64,000 nt of DNA from Legionella steelei (GCF_001468005.1 NZ_LNYY01000019.1:1401941-1465940); one strand, 5' to 3'. Counted from the stretch's first letter, positions 51,555 through 60,755 are shown. Translations and numbers: made by a program. Notes: generated from the letters alone by a model not told the origin.

Positions 51555-52970
51555 TTAGTTTGAATACAATAAATCATTGACAACTTCCATAGTAATTTCG
51601 GGTAGTTTTTGCGTTTGATCAATACTCTCTTGAATGGTTATAACCGCTTTTCTAATTTCATTGGGTAACATCTCAGATGGTGCATTGTCGCCTGGCCAAG
51701 AAGCATCTCGAGTCGCTTTATCAGGCCAACGAGAATAAGCAAGCCACATACCATCGTTAGTTTTATGCAGACAAGAACCTAACGCACCGCGATATGTCAC
51801 AAAATAGGAAGCGACCTGATGCCAAGCCTTTTGGTACTCTATCTCAAGCCCAGGTTTAATAAATGCTCGGTAAATAACAGCAAAACATTTTTTGGAAAGC
51901 AGCTTAAATTGTTCAAGCGCTTCTTCAGGTGTTATATCCTGGGTTCCCAAAACCTCTTCTGCTTTGAATATGTTTATCCCTTTGGGAATCGAAAATTGAG
52001 AAGTAAAATACATTTGATCAAGGCCTATTCCAAAAGCACAATGCTCATAGCCTAGAACACGAAAGTAATTAATTGGTTGTTGGTTTTCATTAGTTAAGAC
52101 ATAGTTTTTGAATTTGGGATTATAAAATCCATAAGTCATGTAATAATGAATACCTTGGCTTTCAAAATGTTGAATGATGTGAACCAAATTTTGATGCAGT
52201 TTTTCAGGCGAATAAAGTTCAATATACATCCCAGCTTTTTTAAACGTTGAGTGTTCATTCTCTGGATAAGGAGGATTCAGCGCCACAAAATCACCAGGTG
52301 CCGCACTAGAAATTACCTCCATAAAATCGCCACTTCTGAATGAAACCTGATTCGCATTAAGTAGATTAGATACTCGATCAATTTCACTCAAGAACATTTC
52401 CAACGACAAATTCGCATGTTCAAGAAATCGATTGGCGTTTTTTCCTTCAAATAATTCACCTTCGCGATAGATAATATTCAATTCCTTATCATAAAAAAGG
52501 ATTCCGCCCCATGAATGATTGATGATAAAAGGAAGTATCAAAGATTTTTCTTCATGCTCAGTTGTTTGATTGTAATTCTCAATCACCTCAAGAAAAAAAT
52601 CTTTCTTTGATATGGAAACATTATATTTTTCTATTAAAGCAGCATAAGAAGCTTTGATAAGAGCAGGATTGTCTCTAATTAATTGCAGTGTATGAATCAG
52701 AATTTTATTGCTGTCGTTGATAATATATTTTTCTGCAAGGCCAACTTCCATTGCAGCCATGCTCCAGGAAGCAGAACCTGCAAAAGGCTCAATGGCTTTC
52801 TTGTATTTTTGGCCCTTATTATTTGCCAATAATACAGAGAAATGTTCATTCAACCAGCTAGTATCAGGGGACATATGCCCTGTCAAATCAGGCAGAGTAA
52901 GGTACCTATTTCCGAGATAATGGAGCGGCCCTCCATGATTTTGAGTTAATTGAATAGCACTTGGATTCAT
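51555..52970 (-). CDS. D12-class adenine-N6 DNA methyltransferase-like protein fused to a monooxygenase/DUF-type C-terminal domain
   Basis: A 471-residue fusion. Residues about 15-340 resemble Dam/D12 methyltransferases: PFAGSASWS (62-70) is the SAM site (FxGxG-like) and FVALNPPYPEN (228-238) the catalytic (D/N)PPY motif. The usual Dam recognition region is only loosely matched. Residues about 365-465 form a second domain (FAVIYRAFIKPGLEIEYQKAW, GSCLHKTNDGMWLAYSRWP), like the antibiotic-biosynthesis monooxygenase/DUF3291 ferredoxin-like fold. That joining is unusual. No restriction enzyme gene is adjacent, so it looks like an orphan methyltransferase. The role of the C-terminal domain is unknown. 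Confidence 0.78.
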   Translation of the reverse strand: MNPSAIQLTQNHGGPLHYLGNRYLTLPDLTGHMSPDTSWLNEHFSVLLANNKGQKYKKAIEPFAGSASWSMAAMEVGLAEKYIINDSNKILIHTLQLIRDNPALIKASYAALIEKYNVSISKKDFFLEVIENYNQTTEHEEKSLILPFIINHSWGGILFYDKELNIIYREGELFEGKNANRFLEHANLSLEMFLSEIDRVSNLLNANQVSFRSGDFMEVISSAAPGDFVALNPPYPENEHSTFKKAGMYIELYSPEKLHQNLVHIIQHFESQGIHYYMTYGFYNPKFKNYVLTNENQQPINYFRVLGYEHCAFGIGLDQMYFTSQFSIPKGINIFKAEEVLGTQDITPEEALEQFKLLSKKCFAVIYRAFIKPGLEIEYQKAWHQVASYFVTYRGALGSCLHKTNDGMWLAYSRWPDKATRDASWPGDNAPSEMLPNEIRKAVITIQESIDQTQKLPEITMEVVNDLLYSN

Positions 52971-53095
52971 AATGATCTCTATGTGGTAAATCTACTTATA
53001 AAGCTACACATCTTAACATGAAATAATAAATTTTTTATTCTATTGAGCAAGCATATCTTATTTTTTAATAATTGATGTGGCTCATTATTATGATA

Positions 53096-53551
53096 TTAAA
53101 ACATACTATTTGAATTAGCTGATTTTACCGGAATATCTTGTATCGCGTCCCAATGTTCTATGATTTTCCCGTTTTCTAATTTGAATAAATCAAAAATAGC
53201 TCTACCCCGAGTGCCAGGTTCACGAATAGAATGTACATGAAGAATAACATAGTCCCCATCAGTAAAAATTTTTTTAATTTCACTATGAGAATTAGGATAA
53301 TATTCAATTAAATATTGAATAAACGCTTTTAAACCTTCAGGTCCATCAGCGGCAGCAGGATTATGTTGTTTATAATTTGTTCCCAGGTACTTTGATGCTG
53401 CTTCAAAATTTTTTTGATTAATTGCTTTATTATAAAACTCAGTAACTATTTGTTTATTCATTTTTTGTTGCTCATCAATAAATGCATAGCTATTGTTAAT
53501 AATTGATAGAAGCAAACTTATAGCAAAGATTTTTAATTTATTAATAATCAT
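53096..53551 (-). CDS. Exported SnoaL-like (NTF2-fold) protein
   Basis: A 151-residue protein. Residues 1-23 form a signal peptide (LKIFAISLLLSIINNSYAF), then a SnoaL-type domain: NKQIVTEFYNKAINQKNFEAA, LGTNYKQHNPAAADGPEGLKAF, ILHVHSIREPGTRGRAIFDLF. SnoaL-like proteins cyclise polyketides or are small-molecule isomerases; secreted ones have unclear roles. It is the last of four minus-strand genes that may be co-regulated by the MarR protein; the gap to the hydrolase gene is 15 bases. Confidence 0.85.
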   Translation of the reverse strand: MIINKLKIFAISLLLSIINNSYAFIDEQQKMNKQIVTEFYNKAINQKNFEAASKYLGTNYKQHNPAAADGPEGLKAFIQYLIEYYPNSHSEIKKIFTDGDYVILHVHSIREPGTRGRAIFDLFKLENGKIIEHWDAIQDIPVKSANSNSMF

Positions 53552-53566
53552 AAAAACACCATTGGT

Positions 53567-54382
53567 TCATTTATTCTCAGGGTTTAGCTTGAGATAGCCA
53601 TCAAAAAACTCGGGTAAATCGTTCAATGCTTGTGCTCTTGCTGCTTCATTAAAACCAATATGATAATGTTCTCCTTTTTCGTCAATGACTTCTTTTGAGA
53701 CAGGAAACTCAAAGTTATCAAATCCATGCATTGCATTTGCATAAATTTGGATGGAAACATTTTGATTGCTACCAGTACTTTGCTCGACTAACTGAACGCA
53801 ATCTTGGGTAGTTGCACGATCATCATTTTCCCCAATAAATAGTTTGGTGATTGCCCTTAGTTTTGTTCCTTCTTCAAGTCGATGACATACGCCATAAAAA
53901 GAAACCGCTGCTTTAAAAGAGAGCTTTTGGTAAGGTTTCGGATCTTGTTGTGATAACGCCATGATTTTCAATACATCAAAGCCTCCCATAGAGAATCCCA
54001 AAAGTCCTATTCGGTCAGGATCAACAGAAGGAAGCTGCTTAAGATATTCATAGGCAGGAACGATATCATCAAGTTGTGCTTGTGTTGCTCTTTCCCAGCC
54101 TACTGAGCGACGATCTTCCCAACCTCTGGGTTTAAAACTGTCTATCATATAGACTACGTATCCATGCTCTTTTAATCGGGTGGCCCAATCATAATTAACT
54201 TTTTCGATACCGGTACTCGCGTGCAATAATAAAATAGCAGGAGATCTCATCGTTGCATCAGGAATATAAAGACTGTGATGTGGATCATTGGGATCAAAGA
54301 CATAATCTTCATTATGTGCTAGTACTTCAGTACACACGAATAAAATAAATAACATAAAAAGCATCTTGGGATGGAAAAACAT
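53567..54382 (-). CDS. Exported dienelactone hydrolase-family protein
   Basis: A 271-residue secreted hydrolase: signal peptide residues 1-22 (LFMLFILFVCTEVLA), then a DLH domain with the nucleophile GFSMGGFD (Ser, not the usual Cys), an Asp in FIGENDDRATTQD and His in NAMHGFDNFEF. The DLH family hydrolyses lactones or esters. It lies between the SnoaL-like and RraA-like genes (gaps of 15 and 18 bases). A Ser nucleophile makes it a general esterase. Confidence 0.88.
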   Translation of the reverse strand: MFFHPKMLFMLFILFVCTEVLAHNEDYVFDPNDPHHSLYIPDATMRSPAILLLHASTGIEKVNYDWATRLKEHGYVVYMIDSFKPRGWEDRRSVGWERATQAQLDDIVPAYEYLKQLPSVDPDRIGLLGFSMGGFDVLKIMALSQQDPKPYQKLSFKAAVSFYGVCHRLEEGTKLRAITKLFIGENDDRATTQDCVQLVEQSTGSNQNVSIQIYANAMHGFDNFEFPVSKEVIDEKGEHYHIGFNEAARAQALNDLPEFFDGYLKLNPENK

Positions 54383-54400
54383 AATTTTAATTCCTTAGTT

Positions 54401-55120
54401 TTAAACAGTTAGTTTTAGACTGGATGCCTCATTATTTTCTAGCTTTTCCATGTGTTCTTTTAGATTACAAATTTCATCAAAACGAGCACCTTCATGAATT
54501 CGAGTGAGGGCAGCCGCTTCTTTTTTCTTAATTTCTTCTGCTTTATTAATAGCATTAACTGCTTCTTCTTTATTCATGACAATAATGCCGTCTTCATCAG
54601 CAAATATCAGCTCACCAGGATTTACTTCAACCGAACCACAATTGATTGGTTTTCTTATACTGCCAATTTTATTTTTACTTCCTGATTTGGCGCATTGTCC
54701 CTTAGCAAAAAAAGGGATATTTGTTGTTCTGATTTCAGAAATATCTCGACAATTTCCATCAGTAATAATGCCACCAAAACCCTTCGTTTTCGCCACATCT
54801 GCACACATGCCACCTGCTACAGCAAGCTTGGTGCCGCAAGAAGCGATAACCAATAAAATGGGAACTCGGTCATCAGAACAACCAAGAGCAAGCATAAAAT
54901 TAGGCAAGTCATCCAAAGCCTGCATGGTAGATAAAGAATCTTGAGCTGAGTTAACTGTATAAGCTCTTCCTACAATTCTTGTTTGTGGCGATGTGTTAAA
55001 AGAATGGATATCTGAATCCATGAGACGCACACTAGGTAAGGCATCACAGATTAAGGACGTTGACAGTTGAGATAACCGCTTACATATTTCAACATAGCCA
55101 TGTTCAATCTTTAGTTTCAT
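54401..55120 (-). CDS. RraA-like / HMG-aldolase family protein
   Basis: A 239-residue protein of the RraA-MenG fold, which holds both the RNase E regulator RraA and 4-hydroxy-4-methyl-2-oxoglutarate/4-carboxy-4-hydroxy-2-oxoadipate aldolases. GGMCADVAKTKGFGGIITDGNCRD carries the Gly-rich loop and the R-D pair used by the aldolases, and VNPGELIFADEDGIIVM is the second motif. No signal peptide is seen although its neighbours are exported. The neighbourhood of a dienelactone-type hydrolase and SnoaL favours a small-molecule aldolase over RraA. Confidence 0.85.
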   Translation of the reverse strand: MKLKIEHGYVEICKRLSQLSTSLICDALPSVRLMDSDIHSFNTSPQTRIVGRAYTVNSAQDSLSTMQALDDLPNFMLALGCSDDRVPILLVIASCGTKLAVAGGMCADVAKTKGFGGIITDGNCRDISEIRTTNIPFFAKGQCAKSGSKNKIGSIRKPINCGSVEVNPGELIFADEDGIIVMNKEEAVNAINKAEEIKKKEAAALTRIHEGARFDEICNLKEHMEKLENNEASSLKLTV

Positions 55121-55169
55121 AAATAATCCTTAATATATGGATTCAGTTCTATCCAATTTGTATGAGGTT

Positions 55170-56765
55170 TTAGGGATAAAATAGGTGAAAATCTCCCTCA
55201 TTTAATACAATTGTTATTTGTTGATAATCTAAAGTATTTGCTGTTTGAGAAGCATTTTGGAATTTCAATCCGATGACGGATGCCATTGCTGACCAGGAGG
55301 TTGGTTTAAAATTGTACTGTGTAACATAGCCTTTCTCATAAAGGTTTGTTGTTACAAAATAATCATAACCCCGAGCAATAGTATCAGGTTTCCAAAGTAT
55401 TTCTTCACCAGGTGCTGGGGTAAGGATAATTTGGTTTGCTTCTGCTATCTCTTTTTCAAGATTGTAATTATCAATACCATAGGTAGATAACAATATTTTT
55501 ATTTGATATTGATTGAGCAATTCCTGAGTCAGGCTTTTGAGTTTATCTTTCTGGGATTCAGTGTCTAGATAAACAATATCGGGATCATAAACTTGATTGT
55601 CAATTAAAAGTCCGCCGCTTTTGATAACTGTACTTTTCCAATATTCATATCCTCTTAGCATTTCACGCCCTTTAGGGCCATCACTCCCTGTCAATGGCAA
55701 AGCAACCCCCATGCGTAGTTTTTTTTGTGTCCTTGGGGTAAACTCAGGGACGAATGCTAAACCATTTGGTCCAGCATGGGTTGGAATAGAGATGAGTTCA
55801 AAACTATGCAGATCTATTTTAGATAAATGCTTGTCTGTTGCATTAGACACATACGCATATTGACCCTCTGGATCAATTAAAACGTTAATTGGATTTAATC
55901 CGGTGACTAATCGTTTTATCACTTGGCCTGAATTAACATCAATCACTGCAACTTGGTGATCAAAGGGCGCGGGTGCTAATACATAGTTTTGATTAGGCGT
56001 AATATCTGAGTAAAGAATCGGCCCTAGATTCAAATTAGTTAATTGTTTTTTAATGGCGAGGGTATCGGGATCAATAAAGACGATCTGATTGACAGCCGAT
56101 ACCATCAAGGAACGATTATCTGGCGTATATTTTAAACCCCGTACAGCTGAGGGCAATGTGAGGCTTCCAGTAATTACTCCTGAATCAGGATCGATTCGAA
56201 TGACGCCATCTTTACCCGCCATTAACCACAAGGTTTTTCCATCATTAGAAAAAAACAGATTATGTGTATTAGGACTAACCGCAATTTTTTTGACGATGGT
56301 TTTGGTATCAACATCGAAGACGAGAATCTTTCCACCCTTTTCCACATTAACATAAAGTTGTTTTTCAAAAGGAGGTCTTAACTTAACACCATGAGGCGCG
56401 CTATCGATGTCTGAATAGTCGTTGTTTTCTAGTGATTCAAAAGTAAATAGTCGATATTTCTCGACTTGATTTAATAAATCGATAACGGAAATGGAAACAC
56501 CGGGTACACCAGAGCCACTGTCGTAGTCTCTAATACCAAAATTGCTGACATAAGCCGTCTTTCCATCTTTTGTAACAGCAATCTCATGAGGAAGGAAGGC
56601 AAGTTTCAGACTACCTTTTCTTGTACCTGTATCGGGATTATAGAAACTGATACGATCGGCATTTTCTTCAACAACAGCTAACGTAGTGTTGATAGAAGAG
56701 GAATAAGTGAGGCCATTGAAAATCGATAGAGCAATGAATAGGCTGTAGCTTTTTTTGAACATCAT
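55170..56765 (-). CDS. Exported YVTN beta-propeller fused to periplasmic binding domain
   Basis: A 531-residue secreted fusion. Residues 1-22 are a signal peptide. About 25-340 carry repeated YVTN/NHL-like blades (VAVTKDGKTAYVSNFG, VSPNTHNLFFSNDGKTLWLM, VLIDPEGQYAYVSNAT). About 350-531 resemble the first part of an amino-acid-binding protein (Peripla_BP_6: RMGVALPLTGSDGPKGREMLRGYEYW), shorter than a full one. The two parts look joined to sense extracellular ligand. It is the first gene of the minus-strand set, 103 bases from the divergent marR, with a dyad between them. Confidence 0.82.
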   Translation of the reverse strand: MMFKKSYSLFIALSIFNGLTYSSSINTTLAVVEENADRISFYNPDTGTRKGSLKLAFLPHEIAVTKDGKTAYVSNFGIRDYDSGSGVPGVSISVIDLLNQVEKYRLFTFESLENNDYSDIDSAPHGVKLRPPFEKQLYVNVEKGGKILVFDVDTKTIVKKIAVSPNTHNLFFSNDGKTLWLMAGKDGVIRIDPDSGVITGSLTLPSAVRGLKYTPDNRSLMVSAVNQIVFIDPDTLAIKKQLTNLNLGPILYSDITPNQNYVLAPAPFDHQVAVIDVNSGQVIKRLVTGLNPINVLIDPEGQYAYVSNATDKHLSKIDLHSFELISIPTHAGPNGLAFVPEFTPRTQKKLRMGVALPLTGSDGPKGREMLRGYEYWKSTVIKSGGLLIDNQVYDPDIVYLDTESQKDKLKSLTQELLNQYQIKILLSTYGIDNYNLEKEIAEANQIILTPAPGEEILWKPDTIARGYDYFVTTNLYEKGYVTQYNFKPTSWSAMASVIGLKFQNASQTANTLDYQQITIVLNEGDFHLFYP

Positions 56766-56828
56766 TAAATCCCTTTATAAACACAAAAAGTGCAGCCATG
56801 ATAGTAAGGGAATACGATATTGTCAATA

Positions 56829-56846
56829 TATATAGTTGCCTATATA
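56829..56846. promoter_or_regulatory. MarR-type operator between divergent genes
   Basis: TATATAG-TTGC-CTATATA is a perfect seven-base dyad with four-base spacer in the 103-base gap between the exported propeller protein (start 56765) and marR (start 56869). The TATATAG...CTATATA shape and position match MarR-family operators that autorepress and repress a divergent set. Confidence 0.7.
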
Positions 56847-56868
56847 ATAGCGAAAAAAGGAATTACCC

Positions 56869-57318
56869 ATGACATTTAACTTGAATGAACATACTGGCGT
56901 CTTGATTAAAAAAGCAGCTCGCTTATTTGAACGTGTTTCAAATCTCAACCTTGAAGAACTTGGTGTGACCTATAGTCAGACTATTTTTCTGGTTCGCTTG
57001 TGGGAACGGGACGGCCAAACGCAAATGGAGCTCACAAAAAGCGCGGGACTGAAACAACCTACCGTAGCAGGTATACTTGATAAGATGGAAAGAGACCAGC
57101 TTATCATACGTGTTCGAAGTGAACAGGACAAACGCTGCTATCATTTTTTTCTTACTGAAAAAGCGAAACATGCTTGTCGTGAATTAGAAAAGCAAGGGAT
57201 TTTGATGCAGAATTTGTCTGCTGGTAATTTACCCGATAAAGAAGTTAGCCAGTTAAATGAGAATCTATTATCAATTATAGAAAACCTAGAGCGTTTTATT
57301 GAAAACATTCAGGGGTAG
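56869..57318 (+). CDS. MarR-family transcriptional regulator
   Basis: A 149-residue winged-helix dimer. Residues about 30-115 form the domain: LEELGVTYSQTIFLVRLWE, GQTQMELTKSAGLKQPTVAGILDKMERDQLI and the wing IRVRSEQDKRCYHFFLTEK. AAGGA sits just before the ATG. It probably controls the divergent exported set through the dyad at 56829-56846, being released by a small ligand. Its 3' end overlaps the convergent FAD protein by 23 bases. Confidence 0.92.
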   Translation: MTFNLNEHTGVLIKKAARLFERVSNLNLEELGVTYSQTIFLVRLWERDGQTQMELTKSAGLKQPTVAGILDKMERDQLIIRVRSEQDKRCYHFFLTEKAKHACRELEKQGILMQNLSAGNLPDKEVSQLNENLLSIIENLERFIENIQG

Positions 57319-58870
57319 ACTTGATGGACCTATTTTCAGTCACATGAAATGTAGAAGCAAATTGATCCATGACCAAATCTACATCACGATAAACCATAAA
57401 TGAAGAATGGGGCGTAGGAACAGGATGATTGTAATTTGCTACAGGCCCTATACAAACTAGATTTTCATGTACCTTTCCGTGTGTATCGATCACTTGATAA
57501 TGATCCGTTAAATGGATGCCACCATAAGGCTTAGTGCTTATTAATCCGGTTTGTGCCAGCTTGTCTAATAACATGGGCTTGACACTATTGGGATCTGGTT
57601 TGTAACGATATCCAGTTGCATCAATAAGAGTTGCAGCATACAAGACTTCGCCTGATGTAAATAATAATTGGAACCTGTGATTTACTTCATCATAGCTTAC
57701 AGAAGCCAAACCATGATGCTCAATAATTCTATTTTTCTCATAGAGATGGAGCATGATTCTAGCATTCACTGGTGTGATGCCAGTCAAATAAGCCATTAAA
57801 AGAGAATAGAAGTATTTTAGAAATTGTTCTTTGCCTTCAACATTCAAACTTTGCCACATGTGAGTATAACAACCACTAAAATAAAAAGTTTTAATAAATG
57901 CTCGTAGCTCATCAATATTACCCGGTATGGGATTATTTTCTGGCAGATGATCAAATTTATTCATTTGATAACGTAAAGTCTCAAGAGCACCACGGGGATG
58001 GGTAGGATCGACAGGATTTTTAGCATCATTTTGATAAGCATTCCAAAATAATGTTTTTGCTTCGGAAAAGGTTAAACTGTCAGGAAAGCGTTTTTGTAGA
58101 CTATTTGATAATTCCTGTTGTTTCGTAGTGTCACAACTATCTATATTGCCTTTGGTTGTTAATATATTAGGATTTCGGGTGACACTGTGTATTTTTCCTG
58201 AGTACTGCTTTTTCATAGTTAACCAAAGTGCGGCATCAACAAATGCTGCCTGACCACCAATGATATAAACATCATCTGCTAAATCCCATGCATCTGGATT
58301 TCCTGTTGTGTTTTCAAAACGGAGAAAACCTGGTTGATTCTCGACAGTATGAAAAAAAGGATTTGTTAAATGTCCAGTTGTTATAAAAAGTCTATCAGCG
58401 ATATAATTTTGATCCGTGCATGCTATCTGATAATTCCCTTCTTTTAGCGGACAAATATCAGAGATTGGCAAAAAAATTTCTTTGACTGTTATTCCTAGTG
58501 ATTTAGCCAGTGTTTTATGCTTTTCATATTGAGCGCATAAATAATGACCCACTACCGCACGAGGAATATATTGTTTGTCGCTATGCGGATAATGATCTTG
58601 GAGCAAGTCTGGATTGGCATCTATCCATTCTGTTAGGATATCTGTAGTAGAAGTAAATTTGAAACCATCAGCTGGATTATTTAAAGTCCAGAATTCTGGG
58701 CTATCAATAGAATAAGCAAAGCCTGTAGCAAGGTATTGTGGATTTTGTTCAAAGACTAATAGGGTAATATCATTACCAGGATATTTTATTGTCGAAAACA
58801 AATGAATTAACCGACAGAAAATAGCGTTTCCACAAAGTCCCATTCCTGCAATGGCAATTATTTTTGGCAT
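57296..58870 (-). CDS. FAD/NAD(P)-binding protein (YdhS-like)
   Basis: A 524-residue protein of the FAD-NAD(P)-binding family. The Rossmann site is IAIAGMGLCGNAIF (G9-x-G11-x-x-G14), a second nucleotide-binding block is DDVYIIGGQAAFVDAALWL (about residue 200), and LIDATGYRYKPD lies near the C-terminus. E. coli relatives (YdhS) are of unknown substrate; ornithine hydroxylase-like flavoproteins are further kin. It is convergent with marR, and divergent from the SK-LuxR regulator 161 bases away, which may control it. Confidence 0.85.
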   Translation of the reverse strand: MPKIIAIAGMGLCGNAIFCRLIHLFSTIKYPGNDITLLVFEQNPQYLATGFAYSIDSPEFWTLNNPADGFKFTSTTDILTEWIDANPDLLQDHYPHSDKQYIPRAVVGHYLCAQYEKHKTLAKSLGITVKEIFLPISDICPLKEGNYQIACTDQNYIADRLFITTGHLTNPFFHTVENQPGFLRFENTTGNPDAWDLADDVYIIGGQAAFVDAALWLTMKKQYSGKIHSVTRNPNILTTKGNIDSCDTTKQQELSNSLQKRFPDSLTFSEAKTLFWNAYQNDAKNPVDPTHPRGALETLRYQMNKFDHLPENNPIPGNIDELRAFIKTFYFSGCYTHMWQSLNVEGKEQFLKYFYSLLMAYLTGITPVNARIMLHLYEKNRIIEHHGLASVSYDEVNHRFQLLFTSGEVLYAATLIDATGYRYKPDPNSVKPMLLDKLAQTGLISTKPYGGIHLTDHYQVIDTHGKVHENLVCIGPVANYNHPVPTPHSSFMVYRDVDLVMDQFASTFHVTENRSIKSTPECFQ

Positions 58871-59031
58871 TATATCAAGACGATTGTTAAAGCAGGGAAA
58901 ATTCTAGAACCTAACTTTAATACTGTCAATCAGCCAACCCCAGACTCCTATTAGTTACGTAGTTCTACGTATTGAGCTATTTTCAAACAATGCCATATAA
59001 TTAATATATTCCGTTAATGCTGGAGTTAGTT

Positions 59032-59811
59032 ATGAGCAATATTCACCGTGTTTTTATTATTGGTCATCATGGTGCTGGTAAAGGATTATTAGCAAAGTCT
59101 GTGGCTCAATCATTGGGATGGCAATTTGTCGATGCGGATTTGGGGTTAGAGTCTCATATTGGACGGCATTTATCTGAGATACTCGGAAAACAAGGAAGTG
59201 ATTCTTTTTATGATTGTCAGTTCGATATATTAAAGTCCCTTTGCACCCAAGAGCACATTGTTGTGACAACCGATTCTTCTGTTGTTTTGTCTTTAAAAAA
59301 TCGTCAATTATTACAAGATGAAATGACTGTCTTTTTGGATGTAAGTACCGAGGTTCAAATCGATCGTACTGCACGCAATACAGCAAATTTATTACCTATT
59401 CCCAGTTTGAGAGACTTTTTTGACCAATTACATGACGAACGCGATAATCTATATAAAGAAGTAGCTACACTGATTATTCATGGTGATGATGGCCAATTAG
59501 AAGATCATACCCGTTGTATTGTTCAGGCTATTATGGGAAATGATAAAATACCGCTCATAAAAAATCTAAAGTTGGCCTTGGAAATAAAAGATTTCATCCT
59601 ATACCATAAAGAATTCCATACAAAAGTCGAGTTAACTGAACAACAAGCCATATACCTAAAATTGTTGGCGGAAGGAAAAACAGCTAAAGAAATTGCACGT
59701 GAAACTGATGTCTCTTATAGAACCGTTGAAGGTACTATAGCAAAAATAATGGAGTTGTTAGGGTGCTCTTCGAGTAAAGAGCTTATCACTTTATATCATA
59801 ATCAACCTTAG
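59032..59811 (+). CDS. Degenerate shikimate-kinase-like domain fused to LuxR helix-turn-helix
   Basis: Encodes 259 residues from the ATG at 59032, with GGAG six bases upstream; the ATG at 59017 has none. Residues 1-170 follow shikimate kinase: P-loop GHHGAGKG (11-18), D34-x-D36 in FVDADLGLESHIG, VFLDVSTEVQIDRTARN and HDERDNLYKEVA. The kinase Gly-Gly-Gly substrate motif is replaced by TTDSS and the P-loop Ser/Thr by Gly, so catalysis is doubtful. Residues about 195-255 form a LuxR HTH (LTEQQAIYLKLLAEGKTAKE, TVEGTIAKIMELLGC). The protein is probably a transcription factor whose kinase-like domain senses nucleotide or metabolite. Confidence 0.85.
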   Translation: MSNIHRVFIIGHHGAGKGLLAKSVAQSLGWQFVDADLGLESHIGRHLSEILGKQGSDSFYDCQFDILKSLCTQEHIVVTTDSSVVLSLKNRQLLQDEMTVFLDVSTEVQIDRTARNTANLLPIPSLRDFFDQLHDERDNLYKEVATLIIHGDDGQLEDHTRCIVQAIMGNDKIPLIKNLKLALEIKDFILYHKEFHTKVELTEQQAIYLKLLAEGKTAKEIARETDVSYRTVEGTIAKIMELLGCSSSKELITLYHNQP

Positions 59812-59894
59812 GGTTATGCATGTTCTTAGAGAATATATCAACATCTTGTTTTGTTACTGATAGAGACTCCAACATCACCGTTACTGGATAACAG

Positions 59895-60755
59895 TTATGA
59901 GTCCTTTTCTAAAAATGCATTCCTTATTGCCTGATTCCATTGATCTGACTGCTCCAAATTAGATAAATGTCCAGCATTGGCTAAAACAACCAGTTGACTG
60001 TTTTTAGCGAACCTAAGCATCTCTTCACTTTGTTGTGGTGAAATAACTTTATCCTGTTCACTGGTGATAATTAGAACAGGTAATAGAGTACTTGCTAATA
60101 AATCTTGAGTTTGAAAACGTAGTGCCATCCCACGCAATGCAGAAGCTATGGCTTTTGGCTTTTGCTTGTTTAAAATATGAGACAGAAATGCTTTAATCTC
60201 TTCAGATGCATTAGTAGATACTGCTTTTTCCATAAAGGTATTTACAAATTTCTCAGAACCATTCTCCAATACATCAAGAGCAGTTTTTTCACGATTGACT
60301 TTTGCTTCATTGCTATCAGCGTTTGCTTGTGTATTGGATAATACTAATCCTTCTATACTGTTGGGATAACGCTCTAGAAAAGCAAGTGCAATATAACCTC
60401 CCATTGACTCACCACCAATAATTGCTTTCTTAATTTGCAAGTGGTCTAATAACTGTTTCACCTCTTCCGCATACTCAGACATGGTTACCGCGGTACCATC
60501 AACGTCAGAAGATTCACCAAATCCCCACAAATCCAAACTAATCACTCGAAACTGAGATTTAAGTCCTTCATGCTGTGGTTCCCATAAACGCTGATCCGTG
60601 GGAAATGCATGAATTAATACCAAAGGCCTGCCATGTCCTGTTTCAGTATAGGAAATAAATCGGTTATTTATACTAATAGTTGTAGCTAATGTAGCGCTAT
60701 TTAGAAAAGCGCTTAAAATAAATAAAAGGATGGGGGCACTGATTTTTCTCATCAT
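59895..60755 (-). CDS. Exported alpha/beta-hydrolase
   Basis: A 286-residue hydrolase. Residues 1-24 form a signal peptide (PILLFILSAFLNSATLA). The nucleophile elbow is GGESMGGY, and the other triad residues are Asp in ITSEQDKVISP and His in ANAGHLSNLEQ. RPLVLIHAFPTDQRLW holds the oxyanion loop. Substrate unknown; a periplasmic esterase or lactonase is likely. Its start overlaps the stop of the APH-like gene by one base, so they are coupled. Confidence 0.9.
   Translation of the reverse strand: MMRKISAPILLFILSAFLNSATLATTISINNRFISYTETGHGRPLVLIHAFPTDQRLWEPQHEGLKSQFRVISLDLWGFGESSDVDGTAVTMSEYAEEVKQLLDHLQIKKAIIGGESMGGYIALAFLERYPNSIEGLVLSNTQANADSNEAKVNREKTALDVLENGSEKFVNTFMEKAVSTNASEEIKAFLSHILNKQKPKAIASALRGMALRFQTQDLLASTLLPVLIITSEQDKVISPQQSEEMLRFAKNSQLVVLANAGHLSNLEQSDQWNQAIRNAFLEKDS

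Noticed and set aside
51555-52970. Complete restriction-modification system
   Set aside because: The methyltransferase-like gene has no nuclease or specificity subunit beside it; neighbours are a GNAT and an exported SnoaL-like gene.
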